Positions 49,881 through 58,496 of a stretch of 64,000 nt of DNA are shown piece by piece. Under the pieces are notes generated by a model. The model was not told where the DNA came from. It did no database searches and saw nothing but the letters and a program-made list of their open reading frames with translations. A program made the position numbers and the translations under genes. Numbering within the stretch: position 1 is the first letter of the stretch; every line of letters starts with the position of its first letter. The stretch lies in NCBI RefSeq assembly GCF_000160875.1, contig NZ_GG700805.1, positions 372,001 to 436,000 of the forward strand, written 5' to 3'. The DNA comes from Lactobacillus iners DSM 13335. Lineage in GTDB: Bacteria; Bacillota; Bacilli; Lactobacillales; Lactobacillaceae.

Positions 49881-50093
49881 TCGAGCCACGTCGAGAGTGT
49901 TGTGTTGATGTCAAAGGCTGATTAGGTGGGTGCAAATTTGCCCTTGTGTAGCAGGGGTTTGCGAGGGCTATCGTTAAAAGGGTTAGTGAGTGGTGGCTTT
50001 AGGCTGGGTTCTCGCGGTTTTATGAGGAAACATGTCGACGCTCTGGGGTCGAGTGCACGGGATGTTAACGTTAAAAGGTGCACACACTTTGCA
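49881..50093. repeat. Module-end block R4 (att relic 6)
   Basis: SSHVESVVLMSKAD and stop (49881-49925), GGTGGGTGCAAATTTGCC, CTATCGTTAAAAG, GGCTTTAGGCTGGGTTCTCG, GAGGAAACATGTCGACGCTC, then GTGCACGGGATGTTAACG and GTGCACACACTTTGCAC. Its right end runs into the 3' end of the rgg pseudogene. Confidence 0.82.
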
Positions 50094-50958
50094 CCCAGGG
50101 TGGTAAATGATAATTTTCCTTAACATATTTTTTGTAGTGTTCGAGATATTGAGATTTTATTTGATGTTCTCCTAAAATATCAAATACATGGATAGCTTGT
50201 TCATTTTTTCAACACTATTGGTTGAATTCATCTTAAATTCAAAATATCCTGTTGCATATAGAAAAACAGTTTGTTCATAATAATTTAGTTCACTATCCAG
50301 TAATCTCTCTATCTTACTAATTAGATGAGTACAAGTAGAAAATTCTTTCTTATCTACGCTTAAAATCAAGCAATTTATTGCTAGCTGAGCAACTAATCTT
50401 TTATTAGTTTTGCTGAGCGATGAGTAGATATAATTGTTCAACATTTCCTTTGTTAATAGGTAGTAGGAATTGTAGTTAATAGTTCTTGCACAATTACCTA
50501 ATATAATGATTTCGTAGTAACCCCATTTTTCAACCTTGAAGAGATAATCTGTTAGTTTAACTAATTCTTCTTCTGATGGAATAATCTTATTGTCTAGTGT
50601 ATGCAGAATTGATTTTATCATTGTTTTTTCAAAAGGATTTAAATTATAATTTGAAGAATTTGAAAGCAATAATGCTATGTTATCAATATTTTGTGATAAA
50701 TATTGTTTACGAATATATTGCATTAAGGTGGCAATGATTCAGTTTTAGTGAAGTTATTATTATGGATAATGAGAAATTCCTCTAATGAGATATGTAATTT
50801 ATCTAAAATATTGATAAGTCGAATACAAGATATCTCTGACTCACCTCGCTCAAAACGAGAGATCTGTGATTTAGAGAGATGATCATCAGCTAAAGAATAT
50901 AAACTAATCTGTTTACTTTTATGGACTTTTCAAGTGTTATACCAAATTTTGATTTCAT
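50071..50958 (-). pseudogene. Rgg2/Rgg3-type pheromone receptor, frameshifted
   Basis: On the minus strand, in three shifted frames: [54 protein letters not shown] and [20 protein letters not shown]. This order and these blocks are those of streptococcal Rgg receptors. Single-base losses near 50931, 50728 and 50190 break it, each in or next to a short homopolymer. It is divergent from the SHP gene at 51036, the classical rgg-shp layout. If the indels are sequencing errors, the gene would be intact at about 285 codons. Confidence 0.85.
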
Positions 50959-51035
50959 TTTTCCCGCTTTACCAACAAAATTTTGTATTGCTTTTATTTA
51001 TTACACAATAATTAAAAACAAAAAGGAGGTAAGAA
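50959..51035. promoter_or_regulatory. Divergent rgg-shp intergenic region
   Basis: 77 bp between the rgg start and shp. It is AT rich with TTTTCCCGCTTTACCAAC next to the rgg start, a candidate regulator site; TTGTAT and a TACACAAT region could form the shp promoter. AAAGGAGGT precedes shp. Confidence 0.45.
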
Positions 51036-51107
51036 ATGAAGAAAATTTTAAAACTTGTGCCAATTTTGTTGTTGGTAATGGATATCATTATTATTGTCGG
51101 TGGATAA
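51036..51107 (+). CDS. shp: SHP-type short hydrophobic pheromone precursor
   Basis: 23 residues: it starts MKKILK, has a hydrophobic middle and ends MDIIIIVGG. This is the architecture of streptococcal SHP2/SHP3 precursors, exported and trimmed to the C-terminal octapeptide DIIIIVGG, then imported by Ami/Opp to bind Rgg2/Rgg3. From memory, DIIIIVGG equals the S. pyogenes SHP3 pheromone. The ATG has AAAGGAGGT six bases upstream. The partner receptor gene is adjacent and divergent but appears frameshifted. Too short for usual gene calling. Confidence 0.88.
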   Translation: MKKILKLVPILLLVMDIIIIVGG

Positions 51108-51300
51108 AATATTTAGGTGTACATTTGTTAAAGAATATTATAATTAATAGAATTTTAACTAGTTAATTTTTTTAGAATTATATAACTACTATATTTGAAA
51201 TGTTGGATAAATTTACTTATCTTTTTCTAACATTATATACTATAAACAAAATGTAGTTTAATTTTTGTAAAAAATTCAAATTATTGAGAAGGAATGATTT

Positions 51301-51708
51301 ATGCGAGCAAGTATGTTTGTTATTGATAAAACTGGAGATTATGTTGTTATAATTAAAAGATATAAAGACGGAAGAGAATATTATGTTGTTCCTGGCGGGA
51401 AGGTAGTAGTTGGAGAGAGTGTTCAACATGCTGCAATTAGAGAAATTTCTGAGGAATTAGATTTAAATATTAATGAATCAGAAATAATTGGGTCACTAAA
51501 TGGTGATGATAATGTATTTTTCTTTGCAAAAACTGGTTATAAGCAAGGTGGGCTTAGTATTCATGGTGAAGAGAAGTCAAGAAGTAATCTAGATAATGTA
51601 TATCAACCTATATGGATTAGAATTAGTGAAATTTCTAGATTGGAAATTTTTCCAAAGTTTGATAAGAATAGATTCTCAAAGATAGTTGGAGATAAGTGTA
51701 ATGAATAG
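51301..51708 (+). CDS. Nudix hydrolase 2
   Basis: 135 residues. Nudix box GGKVVVGE...REISEELDL complete. It resembles small Nudix proteins acting on nucleotides (MutT-like). It overlaps the next kinase gene by eight bases, so the two were an operon directly downstream of shp and may have been pheromone controlled. AGAAGGA RBS. Confidence 0.88.
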   Translation: MRASMFVIDKTGDYVVIIKRYKDGREYYVVPGGKVVVGESVQHAAIREISEELDLNINESEIIGSLNGDDNVFFFAKTGYKQGGLSIHGEEKSRSNLDNVYQPIWIRISEISRLEIFPKFDKNRFSKIVGDKCNE

Positions 51709-52005
51709 TGTGATCTTTTGCTTTGAAGGTGCTAACGATGCCGGGAAGAGTACACTATTAAAGAAATTATCAACTAATTCTTTGTGCCAAAATTTTGAAT
51801 TAGGTACGACAGAAAAACTACAGGATTATGAGTGGTGGTTTCACAATAGTAGTCCATATGAGCTTATTGATGAAATAATAGGATTAGTAACTAATAGAGA
51901 AAGAAATTTGCAGTTTTTGTGAGAGTAAGGTTTGTTTGGTAGATAAAGGCTATATGACATTGTTTTCTAGATTAAAAGCGACCTTTCTTTTGAGAGGCAT
52001 GTCCC
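51701..52005 (+). pseudogene. Thymidylate/nucleoside kinase-like protein, frameshifted
   Basis: FCFEGANDAGKSTLLKKL is a Walker A of the dNK/thymidylate kinase type. A shift in a T run near 51917 leads from NLQFL-stop to CESKVCLVDKGYMTLFSRLK in the next frame. It then joins an unrelated fragment at about 52005. Pairing with Nudix 2 suggests nucleotide metabolism or modification. Confidence 0.75.
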
Positions 52006-52011
52006 GAACGA

Positions 52012-52434
52012 ATTATCAAAATATATGGTTATGAAACTAAAAACTTTAATAGACAGGTAAAAAACAATATTGAAAAGTTTGAAGGCGAAGATTTTATGTT
52101 TCAACTGACCGAGAATGAGTTTGAAAACTTGAGGTGCAAAAATTTCACCTCAAGTTGGGGTGGCTCGAGGTACCTACCAAATGCCTTTACAGAACAAGGT
52201 ATTTACATGATTATGACGGTATTAAGAGGTGAACTTGCGATTAGGCAAAGCAGAGTTTTAATTAGAACATTTAAGCAGATGAAAGACTTTATTATTGAGA
52301 ATCAAGATTTTATCGGTTCAAAAGAATTAGTGCAAATTGCTATTCAAACCAACAAAAACAAAAATTATATAGAAAAAATAAAAGATAAAATCAGCACATT
52401 AGCAACAAAAGAAGATTTGAAAAAGGCGATTTGA
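52012..52434 (+). pseudogene. ORF6N-domain protein, 5'-truncated
   Basis: KIYGYETKNFNRQVKNNIEK and RYLPNAFTEQGIYMIMTVL are ORF6N blocks; the N-terminal start of the domain is missing and replaced by the kinase relic. The C-terminal 45 residues are coiled (KNKNYIEKIKDKISTLATKE). Such proteins are phage-related DNA-binding factors. A possible internal ATG at 52096 would give a 112-residue protein. Confidence 0.75.
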
Positions 52435-52511
52435 TTCATATCTTTGGCTATTTTAAGAAGCGTGACAAAGAGGTAAAGACTTACAAAAGATAAAAAATAA
52501 AGGAGTAAACT

Positions 52512-52997
52512 ATGGAACATAATTGCGGATTTATTAACGATAAAAAAGCATTTAGATATAGAGCAGCAGCCATCATAGTCGAAGAAGGTTGTGTGCTATT
52601 TGCAGGAAATGATGAGGACGACTATTACTACTCAGTTGGCGGAGCGGTTCACATGGGCGAGACATCAGAAGAAGCCGTAAAGAGAGAAGTATTTGAAGAG
52701 ACAGGTCTTAATTACGAGGTCGATCACCTTGCTGTCATACACGAGAACTTCTTCATCGGCAGCTCTGGCTTAAAAGGAGTAGACTTCCATGAGCTTACAT
52801 TCTACTACATGATGAAGCCCATGGGCAAAAGAGATTTTACGAGCCAAAGCACTACAGAGTCAGGTGCTAAAGAGACAATGCATTGGTTACCTATAGATGA
52901 GCTTGATAAGTGCAAGGCTTACCCGACATTTATGAAAGAATATCTTAAATCGGAGCATAGAGGTGTAGAGCATATAGTTACAGATGAAAGAGATTAA
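52512..52997 (+). CDS. Nudix hydrolase 3
   Basis: 161 residues with a complete Nudix box (GGAVHMGE...REVFEETGL). Codon use is richer in G and C than in neighbouring genes, pointing to a different donor. AAAGGAG precedes the ATG. It lies upstream of a deaminase gene, so this stretch may be a nucleotide-handling cluster. Substrate unknown. Confidence 0.9.
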   Translation: MEHNCGFINDKKAFRYRAAAIIVEEGCVLFAGNDEDDYYYSVGGAVHMGETSEEAVKREVFEETGLNYEVDHLAVIHENFFIGSSGLKGVDFHELTFYYMMKPMGKRDFTSQSTTESGAKETMHWLPIDELDKCKAYPTFMKEYLKSEHRGVEHIVTDERD

Positions 52998-53049
52998 GTA
53001 AGCCTACCATTATGGCAAGGGATCGTTACATAAACATATTTCATTAAAA

Positions 53050-53136
53050 TTGACAAATAACCACCAATAGTATACTATAGCAACTAACAGTACCCGACAC
53101 GCCTCTTAACAATGCGGACCAAGTCGGGTCTTTTGT
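53050..53136 (+). promoter_or_regulatory. Promoter and leader hairpin ahead of the deaminase gene
   Basis: TTGACA (53050-53055) with TACTAT 17 bp downstream (or TATACT at 15). About 14 bp later ACCCGAC (53092-53098) and GTCGGGT (53123-53129) form a hairpin followed by CTTTTG. It sits between promoter and gene, so it could attenuate transcription, or simply be a terminator. Confidence 0.5.
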
Positions 53137-53194
53137 TTATAAGAATCTTAATAACTATGCGATAAATTCAGGTATTTTAGGAGAAAAGGAATAT

Positions 53195-53629
53195 ATGGAT
53201 ATTTGGGATACAATGTATGAAAAGGCGAAGCCACAATTTCATCCGGAGGAAGTTTCTCCATTCGTTTACGCACATCATGTTGTATGTGCAATAGAAGCTG
53301 AAAACGGAGAAATTTTCACAGGTTTCTGCATTGAGAGCTGTAGTGGGGTTCTTAATTTGTGTGCAGAACGCGTGGCCGCTCTTAATATGTATGTGAATAG
53401 CGGACAGACGAAGGTGAAGCGTCTGATCGCATTCCGCGACAAGGCACCTTATGGTGCGGGAAGCGGTATGCCTTGTGGAGCGTGTAGAGAGTTCTTTTAT
53501 CAATTGAATGAAGAAAATGAAAAAATGGAGATTATGGAGGAATTTGAACAGCGGAAGACTGTCACGTTGAAGGAGCTCATGCCAAATTGGTGGGGCAAAG
53601 ATAGATATGCTGAAGCGAAAGCAAAATGA
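53195..53629 (+). CDS. Cytidine deaminase-family protein
   Basis: 144 residues. Zinc motif CAE (Cys56, Glu58) and PCGAC (Cys94, Cys97) are intact, as in tetrameric cytidine deaminases and blasticidin-S deaminases. The C-terminus (KELMPNWWGKDRY) is longer than in Cdd and resembles the blasticidin-like group. The codon use is GC-richer than the host. RBS AGGAGAAAAGGA. Confidence 0.85.
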   Translation: MDIWDTMYEKAKPQFHPEEVSPFVYAHHVVCAIEAENGEIFTGFCIESCSGVLNLCAERVAALNMYVNSGQTKVKRLIAFRDKAPYGAGSGMPCGACREFFYQLNEENEKMEIMEEFEQRKTVTLKELMPNWWGKDRYAEAKAK

Positions 53630-53687
53630 CCGTCCTGCTTGTATAGACAGATCAAGTCTCCCACACTGCCATCCTGGTTTCCTATTT

Positions 53688-53768
53688 AGTCCCTATGGGC
53701 TTGCGATGATAGGAGCGACTGTGATAGCATTTATTGAATTGATAAATTATAAGATTAAGGCAGTGTAG
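53688..53768 (+). pseudogene. Tail of a membrane protein gene
   Basis: SPYGLAMIGATVIAFIELIN then YKIKAV and a stop, with an upstream HPGFLF in frame. One hydrophobic segment. It looks like the C-terminal end of a lost membrane protein; family not recognised. Confidence 0.35.
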
Positions 53769-53794
53769 GCAAATTTAAATTTCTGGAGGAGAAA

Positions 53795-54379
53795 ATGGTG
53801 GATGAATTAAGAAAAGAAATTGCAATTCAGCAGAAAAAAGGGTTACCATTTATCATGGCATCGGTGATTATATGGCTTCTGATAGTACTTGTGTCAATTT
53901 TAGATATCAATATGAATATGAAAAATTTATTGGTATTTTGCTGTTCATGCCCATTATTACCGCTGGCTTGGCTCATTGGTAAACTTATAAAGATGGATAT
54001 CTTTTCAAAACAAAATCCACTTGGACAATTAGGCTTCATTTTCACCTTAAATCAAATGATTTATTTATTAATCGTTATGTGGGTGTTTAGTGCGGTTCCG
54101 GAAAAGATGATTATGGTATACGCTATGGTGTTTGGAGCACATTTATTTCCCTATTCATGGTTGTATCAATCAAAGGGATATACAGTTGCAGCAATTTCCA
54201 TTCCAATGATTTCCTTGATTTTAGGATGTGCATTAAACGGCACAACGGTTGCTGTTGCGGCATGTATTATTGAGATAGTATTTGCTTGTGTATTACATAT
54301 GGAATTAAAGAAAATGGGAGATGACTACAACAAATCCCAGTTTGTAGAGCTTAGCAAGGATCAAGTTTCTATGAAATAG
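53795..54379 (+). CDS. Six-helix membrane protein of unknown function
   Basis: 194 residues with about six membrane segments, a charged N-terminus (VDELRKEIAIQQKKG) and a cytoplasmic tail. It resembles small uncharacterised DUF7010-type integral membrane proteins; I cannot give a function. CTGGAGGAG precedes the ATG. A terminator follows at 54416. Confidence 0.7.
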   Translation: MVDELRKEIAIQQKKGLPFIMASVIIWLLIVLVSILDINMNMKNLLVFCCSCPLLPLAWLIGKLIKMDIFSKQNPLGQLGFIFTLNQMIYLLIVMWVFSAVPEKMIMVYAMVFGAHLFPYSWLYQSKGYTVAAISIPMISLILGCALNGTTVAVAACIIEIVFACVLHMELKKMGDDYNKSQFVELSKDQVSMK

Positions 54380-54415
54380 AAATCTAAATATAAATACGTT
54401 ATGTGTAAATAATTA

Positions 54416-54441
54416 AGGCGGTAGTAATACCGTCTTTTTTG
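54416..54441 (+). terminator. Terminator of the membrane protein gene
   Basis: GGCGGTA and TACCGTC with a GTAA loop and T6 tail. Confidence 0.8.
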
Positions 54442-54503
54442 ATGCCTAAAAAGGTTTCAGAATTCAAGGCTAAAGTTTCATTGTATTCAACACGTAATGA
54501 AAC

Positions 54504-54761
54504 TATATACGAAAACTGCCAACGAGATTGATGAGCTTAAAGGTAAGAAACAGCAGCTTCTTATAGAAAAAGCAGGTCAAGAAGATGATAAAATACGAAT
54601 CAGATAAATGGAAGATTTTCTTAAAAAGTGAGCGTCACGATATTAGTGAATATTACGAGAAGCTGGTAAGAAAGTACATCAAGAAAATAAAAGTTTACGA
54701 GGACAGATTCAGCATAACTTTTAAAGCAGAGATTAGTGTGAATATTGAAAGGGCATCGTAA
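54504..54761 (+). pseudogene. Large serine recombinase, C-terminal relic
   Basis: NEIDELKGKKQQLLIEKAGQ and, after stops and a shift, EKLVRKYIKKIKVYEDRFSI and TFKAEISVNI. These are the coiled-coil and final strand blocks of large serine recombinases, the part missing from the copy at 41124. Confidence 0.75.
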
Positions 54762-54801
54762 AAGCCAAAAGAATGTGAGAATTTGAAATATTACAAAAGT
54801 A

Positions 54802-54834
54802 AGCCTAGGGGGGAATCCTCTCTAGGCTGTTTTT
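54802..54834 (+). terminator. Terminator after the recombinase relic
   Basis: AGCCTAG...CTAGGCT stem with extended GGGA/TCTC pairing and a T5 tail. Confidence 0.8.
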
Positions 54835-54868
54835 ATGCTCAAAAATTAAGCTATCATGCCAATCTTAA

Positions 54869-54903
54869 ACCTTTTAACGATAGCTTTTTCTTCGTTAAAA
54901 AGT
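54869..54903. repeat. Module-end hairpin H4
   Basis: ACCTTTTAACGA with TCGTTAAAAAGT, one mismatch. Followed by CTATCCATTCTGTACACTC, the usual post-hairpin spacer, but the att relic is cut off by the next gene. Confidence 0.7.
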
Positions 54904-54955
54904 GACCCCACTATCCATTCTGTACACTCAAAATTTAGACAGACTTCCCAATAGA

Positions 54956-55141
54956 TTACTTATCAGTAAATTCAAATAAATCTTCCACTTTTACTTTGAA
55001 AATTTTTGCGATATCCATGACCAGTTTCAAAGACGGGTTATATCTACCATTTTCTAGATGAACAATAGTTTCTCTTCTGACATTAACCATTTCAGCCAGC
55101 TCTAACGTTGGTATAAATTCATTTTGTAAATCCAACTTCAA
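54956..55141 (-). CDS. Small XRE-family regulator
   Basis: 61 residues ending in a helix-turn-helix of the type LAEMVNVRRETIVHLENGRY followed by NPSLKLVMDIAKIFKVKVED. Intact members usually begin with about ten further residues (RLKVLR-type helix 1), which are not recognisable here. A TTG start is all I can offer, so the 5' end may be damaged. Confidence 0.6.
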   Translation of the reverse strand: MKLDLQNEFIPTLELAEMVNVRRETIVHLENGRYNPSLKLVMDIAKIFKVKVEDLFEFTDK

Positions 55142-55189
55142 AATATGTCCGTTATGGAAATAATTCTAAATAGGGAGAGACGTAAGTTT

Positions 55190-55237
55190 ATGGAAATAAA
55201 GCGTGATTACTATCTAGACAAATTAATAAAAAAATAG
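55190..55237 (+). pseudogene. 5' stub of an AAA ATPase (DUF4143-type) gene
   Basis: MEIKRDYYLDKLIKK then stop. This opening resembles DUF4143-type ATPases, which continue into a Walker A. Only fifteen codons remain. The rest of 55142-55355 shows nothing else. Confidence 0.35.
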
Positions 55238-55355
55238 TATATTTATTAAAATTATTACAGTAATCAGAGCGAATGGGAGATCTTGTTTACTTAATAATCT
55301 GTTTTATGATCATTTGATGTAGAGTCGTGTTAACGAAAAGGAGGTTAGTAGTGTT

Positions 55356-55790
55356 ATGAGGAATAAAACTATTTTTTGTAAAACTATTTTTCAAAGTTGT
55401 CTTGTTATGCTTCTGCTGTTAGGTTCTCTCTTTTCTCTTGCTGGGTGCACTGACGATGAGGAAAAAGCAAAGCTTGCGTCGTATCATTGGGAAACGGTAG
55501 CAGTGTCTCGTGAAGAGTTTCGTATACCAGAAAACTATATGAATAAGGATGAATTGTATCTCTTTGTTTCACGAGATATTCTTGATTCTCATCAAGATTT
55601 GTCTAAAGTCACTCTTGGAGATAAGCATATCAAATTAGTTAACTCATCGTTCAATTTACCTGGTCCAGGGCTTAAAGCTTTATTTTTAGTTGGAAAATTT
55701 GATTTAAAAGACAAGCCAGGCTCTGCTGTTCTAAAAGTACCAGGGTTTAAGAAAAAAGGTAATGTTGCTATAGGATATAAGAAGAAATAG
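55356..55790 (+). CDS. Small lipoprotein of unknown function
   Basis: 144 residues with a lipoprotein signal peptide: basic N-terminus, hydrophobic core and lipobox LAGC, modified Cys31. The mature part (about 114 residues) is a probable beta-rich domain with no recognised family. AAAGGAGGTTAG precedes an ATG. It is outside the host's core lipoproteins and lies in a TA-ended module. Confidence 0.7.
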   Translation: MRNKTIFCKTIFQSCLVMLLLLGSLFSLAGCTDDEEKAKLASYHWETVAVSREEFRIPENYMNKDELYLFVSRDILDSHQDLSKVTLGDKHIKLVNSSFNLPGPGLKALFLVGKFDLKDKPGSAVLKVPGFKKKGNVAIGYKKK

Positions 55791-55918
55791 TAGTATTTTG
55801 CACTTGATGTTTAGTGCGAATGTTGAAAGTGTATATATCAGTCGAAAAATCCCATTCGTGCAATTGTGTTACAATATGCGACACAATAATTTGTTATATG
55901 GGTATTGAGGTTGATTGA

Positions 55919-56369
55919 TATGGCAGTTACTAAAAATGCGAATGTGAATGTGAGAATACAATAAAATATTAAGCAGCAGGCGGAGCAGATTTTGGAAACT
56001 ATTGGAATTCCTAGGGCTACTGCTATTGACATGTTTTATCGTCAAATCATTCTTAATAAGGGTATTCCGTTTTCGCTTACTATTCCGAAGTCGCTTCCAG
56101 CACAAGATGATATGGATGAGAAAACGTTTAACGCGTTGATGGCTAAAGGTTATGATCAGGCGGCTCAAAGTGATAGTTATCCGATAGATGATGTTTTTGA
56201 AGAGCTTGACCGCTGATGGGCAGCCATGGGGTGAGCTTGGTTTTAGAAGAATACGCGTAAAAAAATTATTATGTTTACTTTTGTGTTGATGAGAATAAAA
56301 GAGAAGTCCAAATACTTGCGGTTATTTACGCGATAAGAGATCAGGCTACGCAACTGGAGCAATTGTAAT
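55919..56369 (+). pseudogene. RelBE-type module B, decayed copy 1
   Basis: The antitoxin starts MAVTKNANVNVRIQ, then TAA (codon 15; GAA in the intact copy at 62722), and continues in frame as NIKQQAEQILETIGIPRATA through DDVFEELDR (55919-56216). Of the toxin only the last third remains (QPWGELGFRRIRVKK region, then frame loss, up to about 56369). The toxin lost its start and middle. Confidence 0.85.
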
Positions 56370-56393
56370 GTAACGCACTGTCAAGAGAGTCCT

Positions 56394-56435
56394 AAACCTT
56401 TTAACGATAGCCCCTCCTATCGTTAAAAGGTTTTT
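56394..56435. repeat. Module-end hairpin H5 (terminator-like)
   Basis: AAACCTTTTAACGATAG and CTATCGTTAAAAGGTTT, 17-bp perfect stem, loop CCCCTC, T run. Followed by CTATCCATAGTGTGCACTCG. Confidence 0.85.
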
Positions 56436-56491
56436 CGCTATCCATAGTGTGCACTCGAAAAAGGACTGACGTATTAGGAGTTCTCTCAATC

Positions 56492-56527
56492 CATTTAGAA
56501 TCAATTTGTTTGTTGTCAAGAAAATAA
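56492..56527 (+). repeat. rlmD 3'-end-like relic att site 7
   Basis: HLESICLLSRK and stop, preceded by GGAGTTCTCTCAATC as at the next copy (58193). Diverged from the other copies. Confidence 0.7.
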
Positions 56528-56708
56528 AATAATAGACTATAAGACTTTTGAAAACAATGGCTTTATTTATATGAATAATGTTTGGTCTATCTAATTTTAT
56601 ATATTTTCAATCTTCACAGTTTGCGTGGATATCTATCAGCATATTTGACAAAATCATATAATTTAAGTAAATTTCACAAGTAATATTTCAAGGAAAGGTG
56701 GGAAAATT

Positions 56709-56777
56709 GTGAAGTTATTTCTTAAAATGTCTCCATTGGCAACTGCCGAGGCACAATGTGTGTGCAGTCAATTTTGA
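56709..56777 (+). CDS. Possible 22-codon leader ORF upstream of cadD
   Basis: GTG start with AAAGGTGGG six bases ahead; the peptide ends AEAQCVCSQF and stops 37 bp before cadD. TTGACA (56645) with TAAATT 17 bp downstream could be the promoter. The Cys-x-Cys near the end could sense metal, but this is speculative. The rest of 56528-56814 holds nothing else. Confidence 0.35.
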   Translation: MKLFLKMSPLATAEAQCVCSQF

Positions 56778-56789
56778 TTGGCTATAAAC

Positions 56790-57426
<637 letters not shown>

Positions 57427-57624
57427 ATTCATTTCCTTCCCTTTATCCGATATTTTTACGTTCAGGCTCAAACGAGAAAATAAGCAGAGCTTCTCCACCA
57501 TTATGGTGCTTGATCGTGCTATCTGATGCAGTAATGCGAACATAAAAATCGTATATGACAGTCGAGAAATCTCATCCGTACAGATGTATTACAATATGCA
57601 ACATGCGTATGGAGGTTGATTGAT

Positions 57625-58072
57625 ATGGCAGTTACTAAAACAGCGAATGTGAATGTAAGAATACAAGAAAATATTAAGCAGCAGGCGGAGCAGATTCTGG
57701 AAACTATTGGAATTCCTAGACTGCTATTGACATGTTTTATCGTCAAATCATTCTTAATAAGGGTATTCCGTTTTCGCTTACTATTCCAAAGTCGCTTTTA
57801 GCACAAGATGATATGAATGAGAAAACGTTTAATGCGTTGATGGCTAAAGGCTATGATCAGGCGGCTCAAAGTGATAGTTATCCGATAGATGATGTTTTTA
57901 AAGAGCTTGACTGCTGATGGGCAGCCATGGGGTGAGCTTGGTTTTAGAAGAATACGCGTAAAAAAATTATTACGTTTACTTTTGTGTTGATGAGAATAAA
58001 AGAGAAGTCCAAATACTTGCGGTTATTTACGCGATAAGAGATCAGGCTACGCAACTGGAACAATTGTAATGT
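57625..58072 (+). pseudogene. RelBE-type module B, decayed copy 2
   Basis: MAVTKTANVNVRIQENIKQQ reads well until IGIPR, where four bases (GGCT) are missing; the frame then shifts and DMFYRQIILNKGIPFSL continues in another frame (to 57917). The toxin has the same internal loss as copy 1 and nearly identical sequence to 58072. So copies 1 and 2 share a common damaged ancestor and later took different antitoxin hits. Confidence 0.85.
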
Positions 58073-58094
58073 AACGCACTATCAAGCGAGTCCT

Positions 58095-58136
58095 AAACCT
58101 TTTAACGATAGCCCCTCCTATCGTTAAAAGGTTTTT
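58095..58136. repeat. Module-end hairpin H6 (terminator-like)
   Basis: Same 17-bp stem and CCCCTC loop as H5, followed by TATCCATAGTGTGCACTC. Confidence 0.85.
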
Positions 58137-58192
58137 CGTTATCCATAGTGTGCACTCAAAAAAGTGTAGATATACTTGGAGTTCTCTCAATC

Positions 58193-58231
58193 CACGTTGA
58201 GACGATAGTATTGATGTCAAAAGTGGATTAG
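58193..58231 (+). repeat. rlmD 3'-end-like relic att site 8
   Basis: HVETIVLMSKVD and stop, preceded by GGAGTTCTCTCAATC. A clean 13-codon rlmD-like 3' end without a gene. Confidence 0.75.
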
Positions 58232-58306
58232 CAGCTTTTGTTGCACGCTTGTATTTTGTACGCTCTCTGTTAGTTTTGTATACATTTCTTTTGAAACGGC
58301 TATTTT

Positions 58307-58465
58307 CACATAATTATGTGCACATGTGTTAAGAAAATGCCATGTTACGATTCGTAACGCTTGTATTCTCGTTCGTTTCTTTTCTATTCATATGTTGCTC
58401 GTTATCATGTAATTATGCAGTGCAATTATTAATTGCATTACGAGCAAAAAAAATCGTTAAGAACG
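58307..58465. promoter_or_regulatory. Palindrome cluster upstream of the XRE gene
   Basis: Three perfect or near-perfect palindromes: CACATAATTATGTG (58307-58320), GTTACGATTCGTAAC (58344-58358) and TGCAATTATTAATTGCA (58421-58437), plus CGTTAAGAACG (58455-58465). They lie within 190 bp of the regulator start and are good candidates for its operators. Confidence 0.55.
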
Positions 58466-58496
58466 AAAACTCATAGCCAATGAAAGGAGTTATACG

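Noticed and set aside
50921..51166. 81-codon ORF overlapping the rgg-shp intergenic region
   Set aside because: It runs through the divergent promoter region and the shp gene in another frame and has no family resemblance; shp has the RBS and the pheromone pattern.
52998..53049. Additional gene between Nudix 3 and the deaminase
   Set aside because: Only short open stretches with no RBS; it holds promoter-like sequence instead.
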